A stretch of 64,000 bases of DNA from JTS-RE37 sp041743975 (GCA_041743975.1 JBGTLT010000200.1:11353-75352); one strand, 5' to 3'. Counted from the stretch's first letter, positions 35,142-43,687 are shown. Numbers and translations: made by a program. The notes: generated by a model not told the origin, from the sequence alone.

Positions 35142-36248
35142 CTAAGAGAACATATCTTTAACCTTCTCAAAGAAAGATTTATCCGATTTTTCGGGCTTTG
35201 GCTCAAAGTTTTCATCTTTCTGCATTTTCTCAAAAAATTCGCGCTGCTCCTTATTGAGTTCCTTTGGCGTCCATACATTCACATGTACCAGTAGGTCACC
35301 AGCCCCATAACCATTGATATTGGATATACCTTTGCCCCGGAGGCGCAATATTTTACCGGATTGTATTCCCGGTTCCAGTTTAATCCGGACCTTTCCTGTA
35401 ACCGAATCAATTTCACGGGAGGTACCCAGTACAGCTTCTGAAATGCTGATATACAAATCATAATGCAAGTTGTCGCCTTCCCTTTTCAGGGTATCGTGTT
35501 CGGTGGTGTCTATAGCTACAAGCAGATCCCCTGGTATCCCATTTCCGGGGGCATCATTCCCTTTGCCGGAGACCTTTAACTGCATCCCGTCCTCTACCCC
35601 GGCCGGGATTTTAATGGCAACGGTTTCTTCCAGTATTTTAAGTCCGTGGGCATCGGCGTCATGCGGGCGTTTGTCAATAACCTGCCCACTGCCTGAACAA
35701 GTGCCACAGGTAGCCGCCGTTTGCATCCGCCCCAATATAGTGTTGGTGATTTTGGTAACCTGGCCGGCGCCGTTACAGCTGGGGCAGGTCTTGTAAGTTA
35801 CGCCATCTGCCTGCACTTTTCGCCTGACTTTTACCTTTTTTTCAACGCCATTGGCAATTTCTTCAAGGGTAAGCTGCACATGAATCCGAAGGTTGCTTCC
35901 TTTCATCCTCCTTTGGCCTCCACCACCAAAACCGCTGAAGCCCCCTCCAAAGGCACTTCCGAAGATATCCCCGAACTGACTGAAGATATCTTCCATATTC
36001 ATGCCACCTCCGCCAAATCCTCCGCCTTCAAATGCTGCATGGCCGAATTGGTCATAGCGAACCCTTTTATCAGGGTTGCTGAGAATTTCATAGGCCTCTG
36101 CTGATTTTTTAAAAAGCTCTTCCGCTTTGGCATCACCAGGATTTTTATCAGGATGATATGCTATTGCCTTTTTGCGATAGGCCTTTTTGATATCCGCTGC
36201 GGTAGCCTTTTTATCAATGCCTAAAATTTCATAATAATCCTGCTTCAT
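35142..36248 (-). CDS. dnaJ: DnaJ co-chaperone with reduced zinc domain
   Basis: Stimulates DnaK ATPase and delivers clients. J-domain (residues 1-70) with intact YHPDKNPG; a G/F-rich region (about 75-112); then a central domain that carries only two CxxCxGxG motifs (CPSCNGAG and CGTCSGSG) instead of the four in E. coli DnaJ; then two C-terminal beta domains and LLVHVNVWTP. The shortened zinc module (368 aa in all) is typical of what I know from Bacteroidetes. It is 9 bp downstream of grpE. The dnaK gene is not in the window. Confidence 0.95.
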   Translation of the reverse strand: MKQDYYEILGIDKKATAADIKKAYRKKAIAYHPDKNPGDAKAEELFKKSAEAYEILSNPDKRVRYDQFGHAAFEGGGFGGGGMNMEDIFSQFGDIFGSAFGGGFSGFGGGGQRRMKGSNLRIHVQLTLEEIANGVEKKVKVRRKVQADGVTYKTCPSCNGAGQVTKITNTILGRMQTAATCGTCSGSGQVIDKRPHDADAHGLKILEETVAIKIPAGVEDGMQLKVSGKGNDAPGNGIPGDLLVAIDTTEHDTLKREGDNLHYDLYISISEAVLGTSREIDSVTGKVRIKLEPGIQSGKILRLRGKGISNINGYGAGDLLVHVNVWTPKELNKEQREFFEKMQKDENFEPKPEKSDKSFFEKVKDMFS

Positions 36249-36257
36249 CCTGTAATT

Positions 36258-36833
36258 TTAATTTCCAACAACAACCTTCGGGTGGCGAATGACCTTATCG
36301 CCCAGTTTAAAGCCCTTTTCAACCACATCGATCACCTTTCCCCTCAGTTTTTTGTGGGGTGCGGGGATTTGAGTTATGGCATCATGGACCTCAGCATCAA
36401 AAACATCCCCTTCTTTGGCTTGGATCTCTTCCAAACCTTTCGATTTTAGGGTCTCTTTCAACTTATTTCCGATAAGTTCAATCCCTTTGACCATTTCCTT
36501 GTCCTCAGATTTGGAAATTTCCTTTATTGCCCTCTCAAAATCGTCAAGTACCGGAAGCAGTGAAACGATCACCTCCTGTCCGGCTGTCCTGAAAAGTTCA
36601 ATGCGCTCCCGGTAAGTGCGCTTTTTAAAATTTTCAAATTCTGCAAAAAGCCTCAGGAATCTATCCTTTTCCCGGGCCAATTCTTCTTTGAGATGTTCTT
36701 CAACCGAAACTTCCATATTTACAGTAGCTTCAGCATCTGCCGCCCCTTCCTGGGATTCGTCCTGCATCTGCTGATCTACATCTTCCCCGGGATATATATC
36801 GTCTAATTGTTCTTCTTCGTTTTGCTCTTTCAT
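36258..36833 (-). CDS. grpE: GrpE nucleotide-exchange factor
   Basis: Nucleotide-exchange factor of the DnaK system, 191 aa. A long acidic N-terminus (EEQLDDIYPGEDVDQQMQDE) is followed by the coiled-coil helix (LAREKDRFLRLFAEFENFKKRT) and the C-terminal beta domain with VLDDFERAI, the family signature region near DAEVHDAITQ, and VIDVVEKGFKLGDKVIRHPKV. First gene of the grpE-dnaJ operon with a promoter box 35 nt upstream. Confidence 0.95.
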   Translation of the reverse strand: MKEQNEEEQLDDIYPGEDVDQQMQDESQEGAADAEATVNMEVSVEEHLKEELAREKDRFLRLFAEFENFKKRTYRERIELFRTAGQEVIVSLLPVLDDFERAIKEISKSEDKEMVKGIELIGNKLKETLKSKGLEEIQAKEGDVFDAEVHDAITQIPAPHKKLRGKVIDVVEKGFKLGDKVIRHPKVVVGN

Positions 36834-36867
36834 CTAGTACACTTTTAAATACTCCAAAATAGGATGG

Positions 36868-36899
36868 CAAAAGTACTGCCAAATCTTTAAAAATGTCAA
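36868..36899 (-). promoter_or_regulatory. grpE-dnaJ promoter
   Basis: On the minus strand TTG (36899-36897) and TACTTTTG (36875-36868) are 21 nt apart, one more than the usual 17-20. Confidence 0.45.
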
Positions 36900-36961
36900 A
36901 TTGTCACCTAAAAAAAACATCCGGGCTGCGCCGGATATATCAGAAAAAGATAATTGTTAGG

Positions 36962-37924
36962 CTACTGCACAAATTCCTCCGAATAGGGTTCCTCCGTACT
37001 ATCTGATACAGGCCCCGTATGGTAGAGGTTTTCCAGGGCGGTACAGATATTACGAAAATTGAAATCAAAACCATGGGCTTCGATTTTCTTACTGCTTACC
37101 CTTTGGCTTACAAATAGGAGATACGACATTTCACCGAGTATGACTTTCATGAGAGTTTCAGGAATATTGGGCAATAGGAGGGGCTTGTTCAATACATCTG
37201 CCAATTGCCGAAGCATTTTGTTTTGTGTGACGGGATTCGGGGCGACCCCATTGAATACACCTTCCATATCATGCTGGATCAGGTACAAATATATGCGGGC
37301 CAGATCCCGGATATGGATCCATGATTGCCATTGTTCCCCTGTTCCGAAGGCTGCTCCCAGGTAATTTTTTACCGGTTTTGCCATTTGGGGCAGCATTCCC
37401 CCAGCCCGGGAAAGGACCAAACCGGTCCGGACCTTCGATACCTTTAAATTAAACCTGGAGAACTTATCGGTCTCTTCTTCCCAGAGCCTGACCAAATTCC
37501 CTAAAAAGCTATCATCTACGGCTGGTTCTTCCTCCTCATAATAACGGGAGACTGAATTGGGATACATACCGATGGCCGAAGCGGAAATAAAGGAAGTGAT
37601 TTCACCCGTACCCTGTTTAACAAGGGCCTGTTCAAGTGTATGCAAGGGATTCAACCTGCTTTGTACTATCCGTTTTTTGTTTTTAGCGGTCCATCTTTTG
37701 GATATTGTAGCCCCGGCGAGGTTTACAATAGCGTTAACTCCTGTAAAACAGGCCATGTCAATTTCATTCCTGGCCGGGTCCCAGTAAAAACCGTTGTAAT
37801 TGTTTGATGAAGTTATTTTGGCGCGCTGGGTGGTAAGGTAGTTAACAACGATGTTTTTTGTATGGCATAGCGCAACCAGTTCACTCCCTATCAGTCCGGT
37901 CGCACCCGTTATCAATACCTTCAT
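36962..37924 (-). CDS. SDR-family epimerase (TIGR01777 / YfcH-like)
   Basis: A 320-aa NAD(P)-binding protein of the extended SDR family, TIGR01777 branch. The Rossmann glycine motif is ITGATGLIGSEL at the N-terminus; NLAGATISKRWTAKNKKRI is the branch hallmark near residue 68, SASAIGMYP near 115 and WIHIRDLA near 212. The C-terminal region (VLNKPLLLPNIPETLMKVILGEMSYLL) is the DUF1731 domain. Substrate unknown; relatives include cell-division-associated SulA-like proteins in cyanobacteria. Confidence 0.88.
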   Translation of the reverse strand: MKVLITGATGLIGSELVALCHTKNIVVNYLTTQRAKITSSNNYNGFYWDPARNEIDMACFTGVNAIVNLAGATISKRWTAKNKKRIVQSRLNPLHTLEQALVKQGTGEITSFISASAIGMYPNSVSRYYEEEEPAVDDSFLGNLVRLWEEETDKFSRFNLKVSKVRTGLVLSRAGGMLPQMAKPVKNYLGAAFGTGEQWQSWIHIRDLARIYLYLIQHDMEGVFNGVAPNPVTQNKMLRQLADVLNKPLLLPNIPETLMKVILGEMSYLLFVSQRVSSKKIEAHGFDFNFRNICTALENLYHTGPVSDSTEEPYSEEFVQ

Positions 37925-38017
37925 CGCTGTATTTTTTGTAAAGGTATTGGAATAATATGGGGTGGCCTTTAGGTTTAATGTAGGTTTAACACTCCCTGAA
38001 AAACCAACCCCGGCGAG

Positions 38018-38707
38018 CTAAATGGGTGGATGAGTCCGGGCCGAACCCGGTTTTACAGCCCGGAGCATTTCTCGCTTTCCGGGAGGCCCAGGTAATCTTT
38101 CAACTTCAAATCCCACGGCTTGCATGGCCCTCCTTACACTACCTTTGGCTGCATAGGTCACTAAAATACCTTGTGTTTTCAGGGCACTGAACATAATATT
38201 AAAGATCGATTCTGTCCATAATTCCGGTTGGACCCTGGCCCCGAAGGCATCAAAATAAATAAGGTCATAGCAATTTTCGTCGCGGACGTGCCGAAAATCC
38301 TGCTGCCGTTTTATCAATGTGAAATTTTCTGTGATTAAGTGAGGGATCTCCCAGGAGCAGGAATGCATTTTGTCAAAATCCTCATGGTGCTGCGGTACAT
38401 CGAGCTTATCGATATAATTCAGCAATGGCACTTCCCTATCAGGGACCGGAAAAGCATCAATGCCCGTATAGGAGACCTTCAGTTGCCTCCTTTCAGCCTC
38501 CAGGAGTGTGATCAAAGCATTCAACCCGGTTCCAAAGCCTATCTCCAGGATGCATGGAGACTGATTCTTACAGAAGGACAAACCCATATCTATAAAGACA
38601 TGATATGCTTCAAGGATAGCCCCATGCCTTGAATGATAATGTTCATCCCATTCCACCAGCTGGATCGTGGTAGAACCATCAGAAGTTGTTATGATCTTCC
38701 TTTCCAC
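38018..38707 (-). CDS. mnmD: tRNA 5-methylaminomethyl-2-thiouridine methyltransferase, MnmD
   Basis: A stand-alone MnmD methyltransferase (229 aa) that methylates nm5s2U34 of tRNA, the reaction carried by the N-terminal half of MnmC in enterobacteria. SAM-binding ILEIGFGTGLNALIT is near residue 52, GIDAFPV near 82, and the family motif LIYFDAFG...QPELWTE near 150. No FAD-dependent MnmC2 domain is present, as expected. It follows the DUF4920 gene by 2 bp, so the two are co-transcribed. Confidence 0.9.
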   Translation of the reverse strand: MERKIITTSDGSTTIQLVEWDEHYHSRHGAILEAYHVFIDMGLSFCKNQSPCILEIGFGTGLNALITLLEAERRQLKVSYTGIDAFPVPDREVPLLNYIDKLDVPQHHEDFDKMHSCSWEIPHLITENFTLIKRQQDFRHVRDENCYDLIYFDAFGARVQPELWTESIFNIMFSALKTQGILVTYAAKGSVRRAMQAVGFEVERLPGPPGKREMLRAVKPGSARTHPPI

Positions 38708-38709
38708 TA

Positions 38710-39213
38710 TCAGTTTGTTAACAATACCCCGTCTGCCTCAAAGCTGTACGACTTCCTGGGCTTTTCTATGCCTGAGATCGCATCCTCATCCATTCCGCTG
38801 TCCCGGGCAAAATGCTTTTGGTCTTCAATGCTCATTTCCGAAACAAATGCCGATCCATTCACCACGATGTGTTTACCGGCAATATCTTTTGGAACAAAAA
38901 AGGCATAATCCTTAAAAGTTATCATCACCTCCTGTCCCTTTTCGAGAGCTACTTTCATCCAACATCCTTTGGCCTGGCATACCTCCGTGACCTTCCCGGA
39001 GAACTTCACAGGGATGGTATCTGAAGCTGCCAGCCCCTGGTACAGGTCGAACATTTCGGATGCCGACCTCCTGTTGCCTGGACCAAGTTTCTCTCCATAC
39101 AGGCTGGAGTTTAACGGGGCAGAGGCATTGTCTCCGGACGGAATTTGTTTATGCTGTTGCCCGCAGGACAGGACTCCCAATAATAACACAAGCAAAATGT
39201 TAAAGCCTTTCAT
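38710..39213 (-). CDS. DUF4920 lipoprotein
   Basis: A 167-aa lipoprotein (lipobox VLSC, Cys17) with a DUF4920 domain. The family centre is recognisable: FSGKVTEVCQAKGCWM, VMITFKDYAFFVPKDI and the IDGSAF-like VVNGSAFV. Two Cys in the VCQAKGCW motif could bind metal or form a disulphide. Function unknown. First gene of an operon with mnmD. Confidence 0.88.
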   Translation of the reverse strand: MKGFNILLVLLLGVLSCGQQHKQIPSGDNASAPLNSSLYGEKLGPGNRRSASEMFDLYQGLAASDTIPVKFSGKVTEVCQAKGCWMKVALEKGQEVMITFKDYAFFVPKDIAGKHIVVNGSAFVSEMSIEDQKHFARDSGMDEDAISGIEKPRKSYSFEADGVLLTN

Positions 39214-39272
39214 ACGTCTCGTTAGTTAAGAATCACTTGCAAAACTGGTGATTTTTAAGCTAAAAAAGAAGG

Positions 39273-39300
39273 TTGAACAGATGATAATTGTTTAAATTTA
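39273..39300 (+). promoter_or_regulatory. ilvE promoter, decides the start
   Basis: TTG at 39273-39275 and TAAATTTA at 39293-39300 (one mismatch to TAnnTTTG) are 17 nt apart. Transcription would begin near 39306, which excludes starts at 39288 and 39300 and supports 39324. Confidence 0.45.
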
Positions 39301-39323
39301 TGCCCAGATTAACGGCAAATTCA

Positions 39324-40394
39324 ATGGAAACAACAGTACACAATGTACCAGTGGAAAAGGTGAAAGCATCAAAATTGGACCAGGTAGATTTCAATAACCT
39401 GTCCTTTGGGAAGGTATTTACGGATCACATGGTTGTATGCGATTATAAAAATGGAAGCTGGGAAGCACCGAAAATTGTTCCCTACCAGCCAGTGGTCCTG
39501 GACCCTGCTGCCAAAATATTCCATTATGGCCAGTCCATTTTTGAAGGGATGAAGGCATATAAGGATTCAGACGGTGGGATATGGCTTTTCAGGCCGCTCG
39601 ATAACCATAAGCGACTTAATATTTCCGCTAAGCGCCTGGCCATCCCGGAATTGCCGGAGGCTTATTTTATGGAGGGACTAAAAGCGCTGCTCCAGGTTGA
39701 TAAGGAATGGATCCCCAAATCGGAAGGCAGTTCATTGTATATTCGACCATTTATCTTTGCATCCGGAAAAGGCTTCCATGCCTCCCCGGCTGATGAGTAT
39801 AAATTTATCATTGCCTGTGCCCCCTCCGGAGCCTATTTTTCCGGAAAAGTAAAAGTCCTCATTGAAGAAAAATATTCCAGGTCAGCCAACGGGGGTGTAG
39901 GATATGCCAAAGCCGGTGGTAATTATGCCGGACAGTTCTATCCTACCCAACTGGCTGCGGAGAAGGGATATAACCAGGTCATATGGACGGATGACAACAA
40001 GCATGAATATATTGAAGAGGCCGGTGCCATGAATATTTTTGTGCGTATCGGGGATACGCTGATCACAGGTCCGGTCAGTGACCGTATCCTGGATGGCATC
40101 ACCCGTAAAAGTATTTTGGAAATCGCCAGGGATGCAGGTATCCCAACCGAAGTTCGCAAAATAACGGTAAGTGAAGTGGTGGAGGCTGCCAAAAATGGTA
40201 CCCTGAAAGAAATGTTTGGTGCGGGTACAGCAGCGGTGATATCCCCTATTACATCCTTTGGATTCCGGGACGTCGATTATGACCTGCCGGTATTGGACGA
40301 AAGTTATGGGGCCATGCTAAAGGAACGCATCACCGATATACAGTACAACCGTGCTGAAGACAAATTCGGGTGGCGCTACCCGGTAGCTTACTAA
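39324..40394 (+). CDS. ilvE: Branched-chain amino-acid aminotransferase
   Basis: PLP enzyme that interconverts leucine, isoleucine and valine with their keto acids, 356 aa, class IV fold. Visible features: FGKVFTDHMVVCDY, the YGQSIFEGMKAYK segment, YIRPFIFAS, the PLP-Lys motif GVGYAKAGGNYAG near residue 190, EEAGAMNIFV and GITRKSILEIARDAG. The start METTVHNVPVEKV is chosen because the promoter covers the upstream TTG and ATG. Monocistronic. Confidence 0.92.
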   Translation: METTVHNVPVEKVKASKLDQVDFNNLSFGKVFTDHMVVCDYKNGSWEAPKIVPYQPVVLDPAAKIFHYGQSIFEGMKAYKDSDGGIWLFRPLDNHKRLNISAKRLAIPELPEAYFMEGLKALLQVDKEWIPKSEGSSLYIRPFIFASGKGFHASPADEYKFIIACAPSGAYFSGKVKVLIEEKYSRSANGGVGYAKAGGNYAGQFYPTQLAAEKGYNQVIWTDDNKHEYIEEAGAMNIFVRIGDTLITGPVSDRILDGITRKSILEIARDAGIPTEVRKITVSEVVEAAKNGTLKEMFGAGTAAVISPITSFGFRDVDYDLPVLDESYGAMLKERITDIQYNRAEDKFGWRYPVAY

Positions 40395-40497
40395 CCAATA
40401 CGGGTATCCCTTGCTGATAGTTGTACTACGCAACAGTCCGTAATGGAACAGGAAAGCAGCCCAAAACAATGAGATCAATTATAGTACTGCCCGGGAG

Positions 40498-40884
40498 CTA
40501 ACTTTCCAGGATCCCCTTTATATTGGGTTTAAAATAGTCGGGGCCTTTGAGGACCTTTCCGTCTTCACGGTAGATCGGTTTCCCATTTGTGTCCAGCTTG
40601 CTCATGTTGCTGCGCTGTATCTCCTCAAAGACTTCTTCAATCTTATATTGCATACCATGCTCCAGGATGGTACCACACAAAATATACAGCATATCGCCCA
40701 GTGCGTCCGCTACCTCCACAAGATCATTGTTTTCAGCGGCATCCAGATATTCCTTGTTCTCCTCGTCCATCAGGTTAAATCGCAACCTGTTCTTGCTTTG
40801 TCCGAGGCTGGCCCTGGGAGAATCATTAACCCCCAGTCCGAACGCTGCATGGAACACTGCCACTGCGGCAATTTTGCTTTTCAT
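40498..40884 (-). CDS. MazG-like nucleoside triphosphate pyrophosphohydrolase
   Basis: A 128-aa all-alpha NTP pyrophosphohydrolase. The metal-binding pattern is visible as MDEENKEYLDAA (EExxE) and DLVEVADALGDMLYI (ExxD), with LDTNGKPIYREDGKVLKGPDYFKP closing the protein, the usual tail of phosphoribosyl-ATP-pyrophosphohydrolase-like members. Likely house-cleaning of non-canonical nucleotides. Divergent from the small membrane gene that follows. Confidence 0.87.
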   Translation of the reverse strand: MKSKIAAVAVFHAAFGLGVNDSPRASLGQSKNRLRFNLMDEENKEYLDAAENNDLVEVADALGDMLYILCGTILEHGMQYKIEEVFEEIQRSNMSKLDTNGKPIYREDGKVLKGPDYFKPNIKGILES

Positions 40885-40910
40885 TTCCTCTCTTTTAGAT
40901 TAGCTTTACG

Positions 40911-40918
40911 CAAAAATA
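40911..40918 (-). promoter_or_regulatory. MazG-like gene -7 box
   Basis: The minus strand reads TATTTTTG, a full TAnnTTTG match 27 nt upstream of the ATG at 40884; a TTG lies 21 nt further upstream. Confidence 0.5.
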
Positions 40919-41113
40919 ATGAATATGTTCAGCACTGGACAAATCCTATTCGCCACGATTTTTATAATTGCTTTTGCAGCAGTTATTGCCCTGACTTACC
41001 GGAAGGACAGAAAATTGCACCGGCGTAATTATGGCGGGGTGCAATGGATTGGTATAATCTTTATTGGTTTCATAATTATTCTCTTCCTAATTAAGTATAT
41101 ACTTAAAAATTGA
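40919..41113 (+). CDS. Small two-helix membrane protein
   Basis: A 64-aa protein with two membrane helices (ILFATIFIIAFAAVIALTY and WIGIIFIGFIIILFLIKYI) joined by a basic loop (RKDRKLHRRNYGG). I know similar short proteins from Flavobacteria but not their function. The ATG lies immediately beside the -7 box of the opposite gene; an alternative start is the Met at codon 3. Confidence 0.7.
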   Translation: MNMFSTGQILFATIFIIAFAAVIALTYRKDRKLHRRNYGGVQWIGIIFIGFIIILFLIKYILKN

Positions 41114-41194
41114 GGGCGAAATGCGTGGTTAAAACAATTTTCAGGCTCCAGACAACAATATTCGGATTTAAAACGTATACTATTACAAAAGACG

Positions 41195-41202
41195 TACTTT
41201 TG
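41195..41202 (+). promoter_or_regulatory. -7 box before a 36-aa gene
   Basis: TACTTTTG is a full TAnnTTTG match 26 nt before the ATG at 41229. Confidence 0.45.
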
Positions 41203-41228
41203 CGTCGTAACGTTAATTAATCCGATAA

Positions 41229-41339
41229 ATGGTAACTTTTTTCACCATATTACTTATCCTGGTAGTTCTAAACCTGGCACTTTTAGTATTTAGTGCGGTT
41301 GACTCGGGCCAAAAAGTCAATCAACTTCCCAAAAGGTAA
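41229..41339 (+). CDS. 36-aa single-helix membrane peptide
   Basis: A short open frame, MVTFFTILLILVVLNLALLV followed by FSAVDSGQKVNQLPKR. It has one clear membrane helix and a polar basic tail, and it stands 26 nt after a perfect -7 box in an otherwise empty gap. Too short for standard gene finders. Product unknown; coding status rests on promoter placement and composition. Confidence 0.5.
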   Translation: MVTFFTILLILVVLNLALLVFSAVDSGQKVNQLPKR

Positions 41340-41423
41340 TCCCCAACCTCAACGGCCAGTAACTATCCCTTGATTTGATCCCTTACAAGTATAAAAAAGC
41401 GATATAGTTTGTACCTTTAAGGT

Positions 41424-41798
41424 ATGAAATATCAATTATTGCTTGTTTTTTTAGGCGGTGGCCTGGGAAGCTGCCTTCGTTATTTTATAAGCAAAACGTA
41501 CAATCCTTTCTCTCAGCATTTTTTTTTCGGCACCTTCGCAGTCAATATGGCCGGGTGTTTATTGATCGGCTTCCTCTTAGGGCTGAGCCTTCGACACAAT
41601 TACCTGAACCAAAGCCAGACCCTGCTTCTTGCTACCGGGTTTTGCGGGGGTTTCACCACCTTCTCGGCCTTTGCGTTTGAAAACCACGGTCTCCTCAAAT
41701 CCGGCGACCTGTTCCATTTTACCATTTATACTTTCTGCAGTATTGTTATTGGGATCCTGGCCGTATCCCTTGGCCTGTGGCTTTCTAAATTGATCTGA
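41424..41798 (+). CDS. crcB: Fluoride channel CrcB/Fluc
   Basis: A 124-aa four-helix membrane protein that forms a dual-topology dimer exporting fluoride. The signature region FCGGFTTFSAFAFE near residue 75 contains the Phe-box residues of the pore, and the N-terminal GGGLGSCLRYF and the GTFAVNMAGC segment are also typical. No fluoride riboswitch is apparent in the short upstream gap. A TAccTTTA box lies 5 nt before the ATG, too close to be its promoter without a leaderless transcript. Confidence 0.92.
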   Translation: MKYQLLLVFLGGGLGSCLRYFISKTYNPFSQHFFFGTFAVNMAGCLLIGFLLGLSLRHNYLNQSQTLLLATGFCGGFTTFSAFAFENHGLLKSGDLFHFTIYTFCSIVIGILAVSLGLWLSKLI

Positions 41799-41945
41799 AC
41801 ACTGTTCTCCCTCTATTGGGGCTTCCTGACCTATACATTCAATAAGCGGTGCACAGGTTGAGGCCCTCGGGTGAACATTTCTGTTCAATTTCACTATTGA
41901 GATTCCATTTTTAATAAAGTTATATTGGTTATACCCATAAAATTA

Positions 41946-42005
41946 TAGGGTGTAAATTATGTATTTAATAAAAATGACGTATAGACCCCTATATTTTTTA
42001 GGGGT
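41946..42005. promoter_or_regulatory. Operator-like repeats upstream of glnB-amtB
   Basis: ACCCCTA (41985-41991) and TAGGGGT (41999-42005) form a perfect 7-bp inverted repeat with a seven-base spacer. TAGGGGTGTAA at its right arm is nearly repeated 53 bp upstream as TAGGGTGTAA (41946-41955). A TAtaTTTA box follows at 42021-42028, 27 nt before the glnB ATG. The layout fits a nitrogen-responsive regulator; identity unknown. Confidence 0.5.
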
Positions 42006-42054
42006 GTAACTCATATAATATATATTTACCGCCATAATAAACAAAATCAAACAA

Positions 42055-42393
42055 ATGAAAAAAATCGAAGCAATCATTCGAAAATCGAAATTCGATGATG
42101 TCAAGAAAGCACTACATGAAATTGAGGTGAATTTTTTCAGTTACTGGGATGTCACCGGTGTAGGCAATGAAAAACAGGGCCACGTCTATAGGGGGATCTC
42201 CTACAGTACTGCAGATATCCAGCGCCGATATCTTGTGATCGTCATTTCCGATGAATTTCTGGAAAGGACATTGAACGCCATTTTTGATTCTGCACGTACA
42301 GGAAATGTGGGCGATGGAAAAATATTTGTTTCCGATATGCTGAACGCCTACAGGATTCGGACCGGCGAAAATGGACACGCAGGAATCAACTAA
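42055..42393 (+). CDS. PII nitrogen signalling protein (GlnB/GlnK type)
   Basis: A 112-aa PII trimer subunit that senses ATP/ADP and 2-oxoglutarate and gates AmtB. The start MKKIEAIIRKSKFDDVKKAL, the B-loop SARTGNVGDGKIFV and the C-loop region are canonical. The T-loop (residues 37-55) holds YRGISYS with the uridylylation-type Tyr at position 50, but the loop is one residue shorter than in E. coli GlnB and its second half is diverged (TADIQRR). It lies 29 bp before amtB, the usual glnK-amtB pairing. Confidence 0.92.
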   Translation: MKKIEAIIRKSKFDDVKKALHEIEVNFFSYWDVTGVGNEKQGHVYRGISYSTADIQRRYLVIVISDEFLERTLNAIFDSARTGNVGDGKIFVSDMLNAYRIRTGENGHAGIN

Positions 42394-42422
42394 TTATTTT
42401 AACAACCTAATACTTATATCTA

Positions 42423-43676
42423 ATGGACGCAGGATTATTCACAGCAAACAATGTCTGGATGATGATTTGTACCGCCCTGGTATTCTTTATGCACACAGGG
42501 TTCGCATTTCTGGAGATTGGGCTTACAAGACAAAAAAATACCATTAACATCCTATTTAAGAATATATTTATAATTACAGTCGGACTGCTGATGTACTACA
42601 TAGGCGGCTTCAATCTCATGTATCCCGGTTTTGAAGAGGGCTCCATGGGGATCCTAGATTTTGCAGGTTTCGGCATTGCCGCCCCGGAAAACGGGATGAC
42701 AGCAGAATATGCAGACGGCGGATATACCTGGTGGACGGATTTCCTATTCCAGGGTATGTTTGCGGCAACCGCAGCCACCATTGTTTCGGGCGCTGTTGCG
42801 GAACGTATTAAATTAGGGCCCTTTATGATCTTTACGGTCCTCTATGTCGGCCTGGTTTACCCCATCGTGGGATCCTGGCAATGGGGGGGTGGATTCCTAT
42901 CCACCCTCGGGGGGGAAAACGGAGGGTTTTATGACTTTGCCGGTTCTACCCTTGTCCATTCTGTGGGCGGATGGGGAGCACTTGTAGCCATTTACCTCCT
43001 CGGCGCACGGATAGGCAAATTCGGGGAAGGTGGCAAGGCACAGGCCATTCCGGGACATAGTATCCCAATGGCGACCGCCGGGGTATTGATCCTTTGGCTG
43101 GGATGGTTCGGATTCAACGGGGGCTCCGTTCTGTCTGCAGACCCTGCAACCACATCCCTCGTGCTGGTGACTACCTGTCTGGCGGCGGCAGCAGGTGGAA
43201 TTGGCGCCTTTACACTCTCCTCATTGTTATATAAAAACTATGACCTTACCATGTTCCTCAATGGGATACTTGGAGGCCTGGTTGGTATCACAGCCGGAGC
43301 AGACCTTATGTCCCCGAATGAAGCAGTAGTAATCGGCCTGATCGCAGGGGTCATCATAGTACTTGGTGTAGCACTTATTGACAAACTAAAACTCGATGAT
43401 CCCGTTGGGGCTGTAGCCGTCCACCTTATTTGCGGGATGTGGGGCACCCTGGCAGTCGGGATTTTCGGGGCCAAGGCAGGGATGGACCAATTGATTTATC
43501 AGTTGGCCGGTATTGGAGCCGCAGGGGCTTTCTGTGTGCTATTTGCCTTCCTGATCCTCTTCACCCTCAAGAAAACAGTGGGAATACGGGTGCCCAAAGA
43601 AGAAGAACTGGAAGGGCTGGACATACACGAGCATGGAATGGATGCCTATGCCGATTTCAGGATGAACCAACATTAA
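42423..43676 (+). CDS. amtB: Ammonium transporter AmtB
   Basis: A 417-aa ammonium channel with 11 membrane helices. The pore His pair is in LVHSVGGWGALV (near residue 180) and AVHLICGMWGTLAVG (near 333). The N-terminus NNVWMMICTALVFFMHTGFAFLE is typical, and the cytoplasmic C-terminal region (VGIRVPKEEELEGLDIHEHG) is the segment contacted by PII. It shares an operon with the PII gene. A 12-bp hairpin separates it from the outer-membrane barrel gene. Confidence 0.95.
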   Translation: MDAGLFTANNVWMMICTALVFFMHTGFAFLEIGLTRQKNTINILFKNIFIITVGLLMYYIGGFNLMYPGFEEGSMGILDFAGFGIAAPENGMTAEYADGGYTWWTDFLFQGMFAATAATIVSGAVAERIKLGPFMIFTVLYVGLVYPIVGSWQWGGGFLSTLGGENGGFYDFAGSTLVHSVGGWGALVAIYLLGARIGKFGEGGKAQAIPGHSIPMATAGVLILWLGWFGFNGGSVLSADPATTSLVLVTTCLAAAAGGIGAFTLSSLLYKNYDLTMFLNGILGGLVGITAGADLMSPNEAVVIGLIAGVIIVLGVALIDKLKLDDPVGAVAVHLICGMWGTLAVGIFGAKAGMDQLIYQLAGIGAAGAFCVLFAFLILFTLKKTVGIRVPKEEELEGLDIHEHGMDAYADFRMNQH

Positions 43677-43687
43677 ACTATAAATAT

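Noticed and set aside
41321..41423. Possible fluoride riboswitch before crcB
   Set aside because: No pseudoknot-like conserved elements of the crcB motif were found in this short gap.
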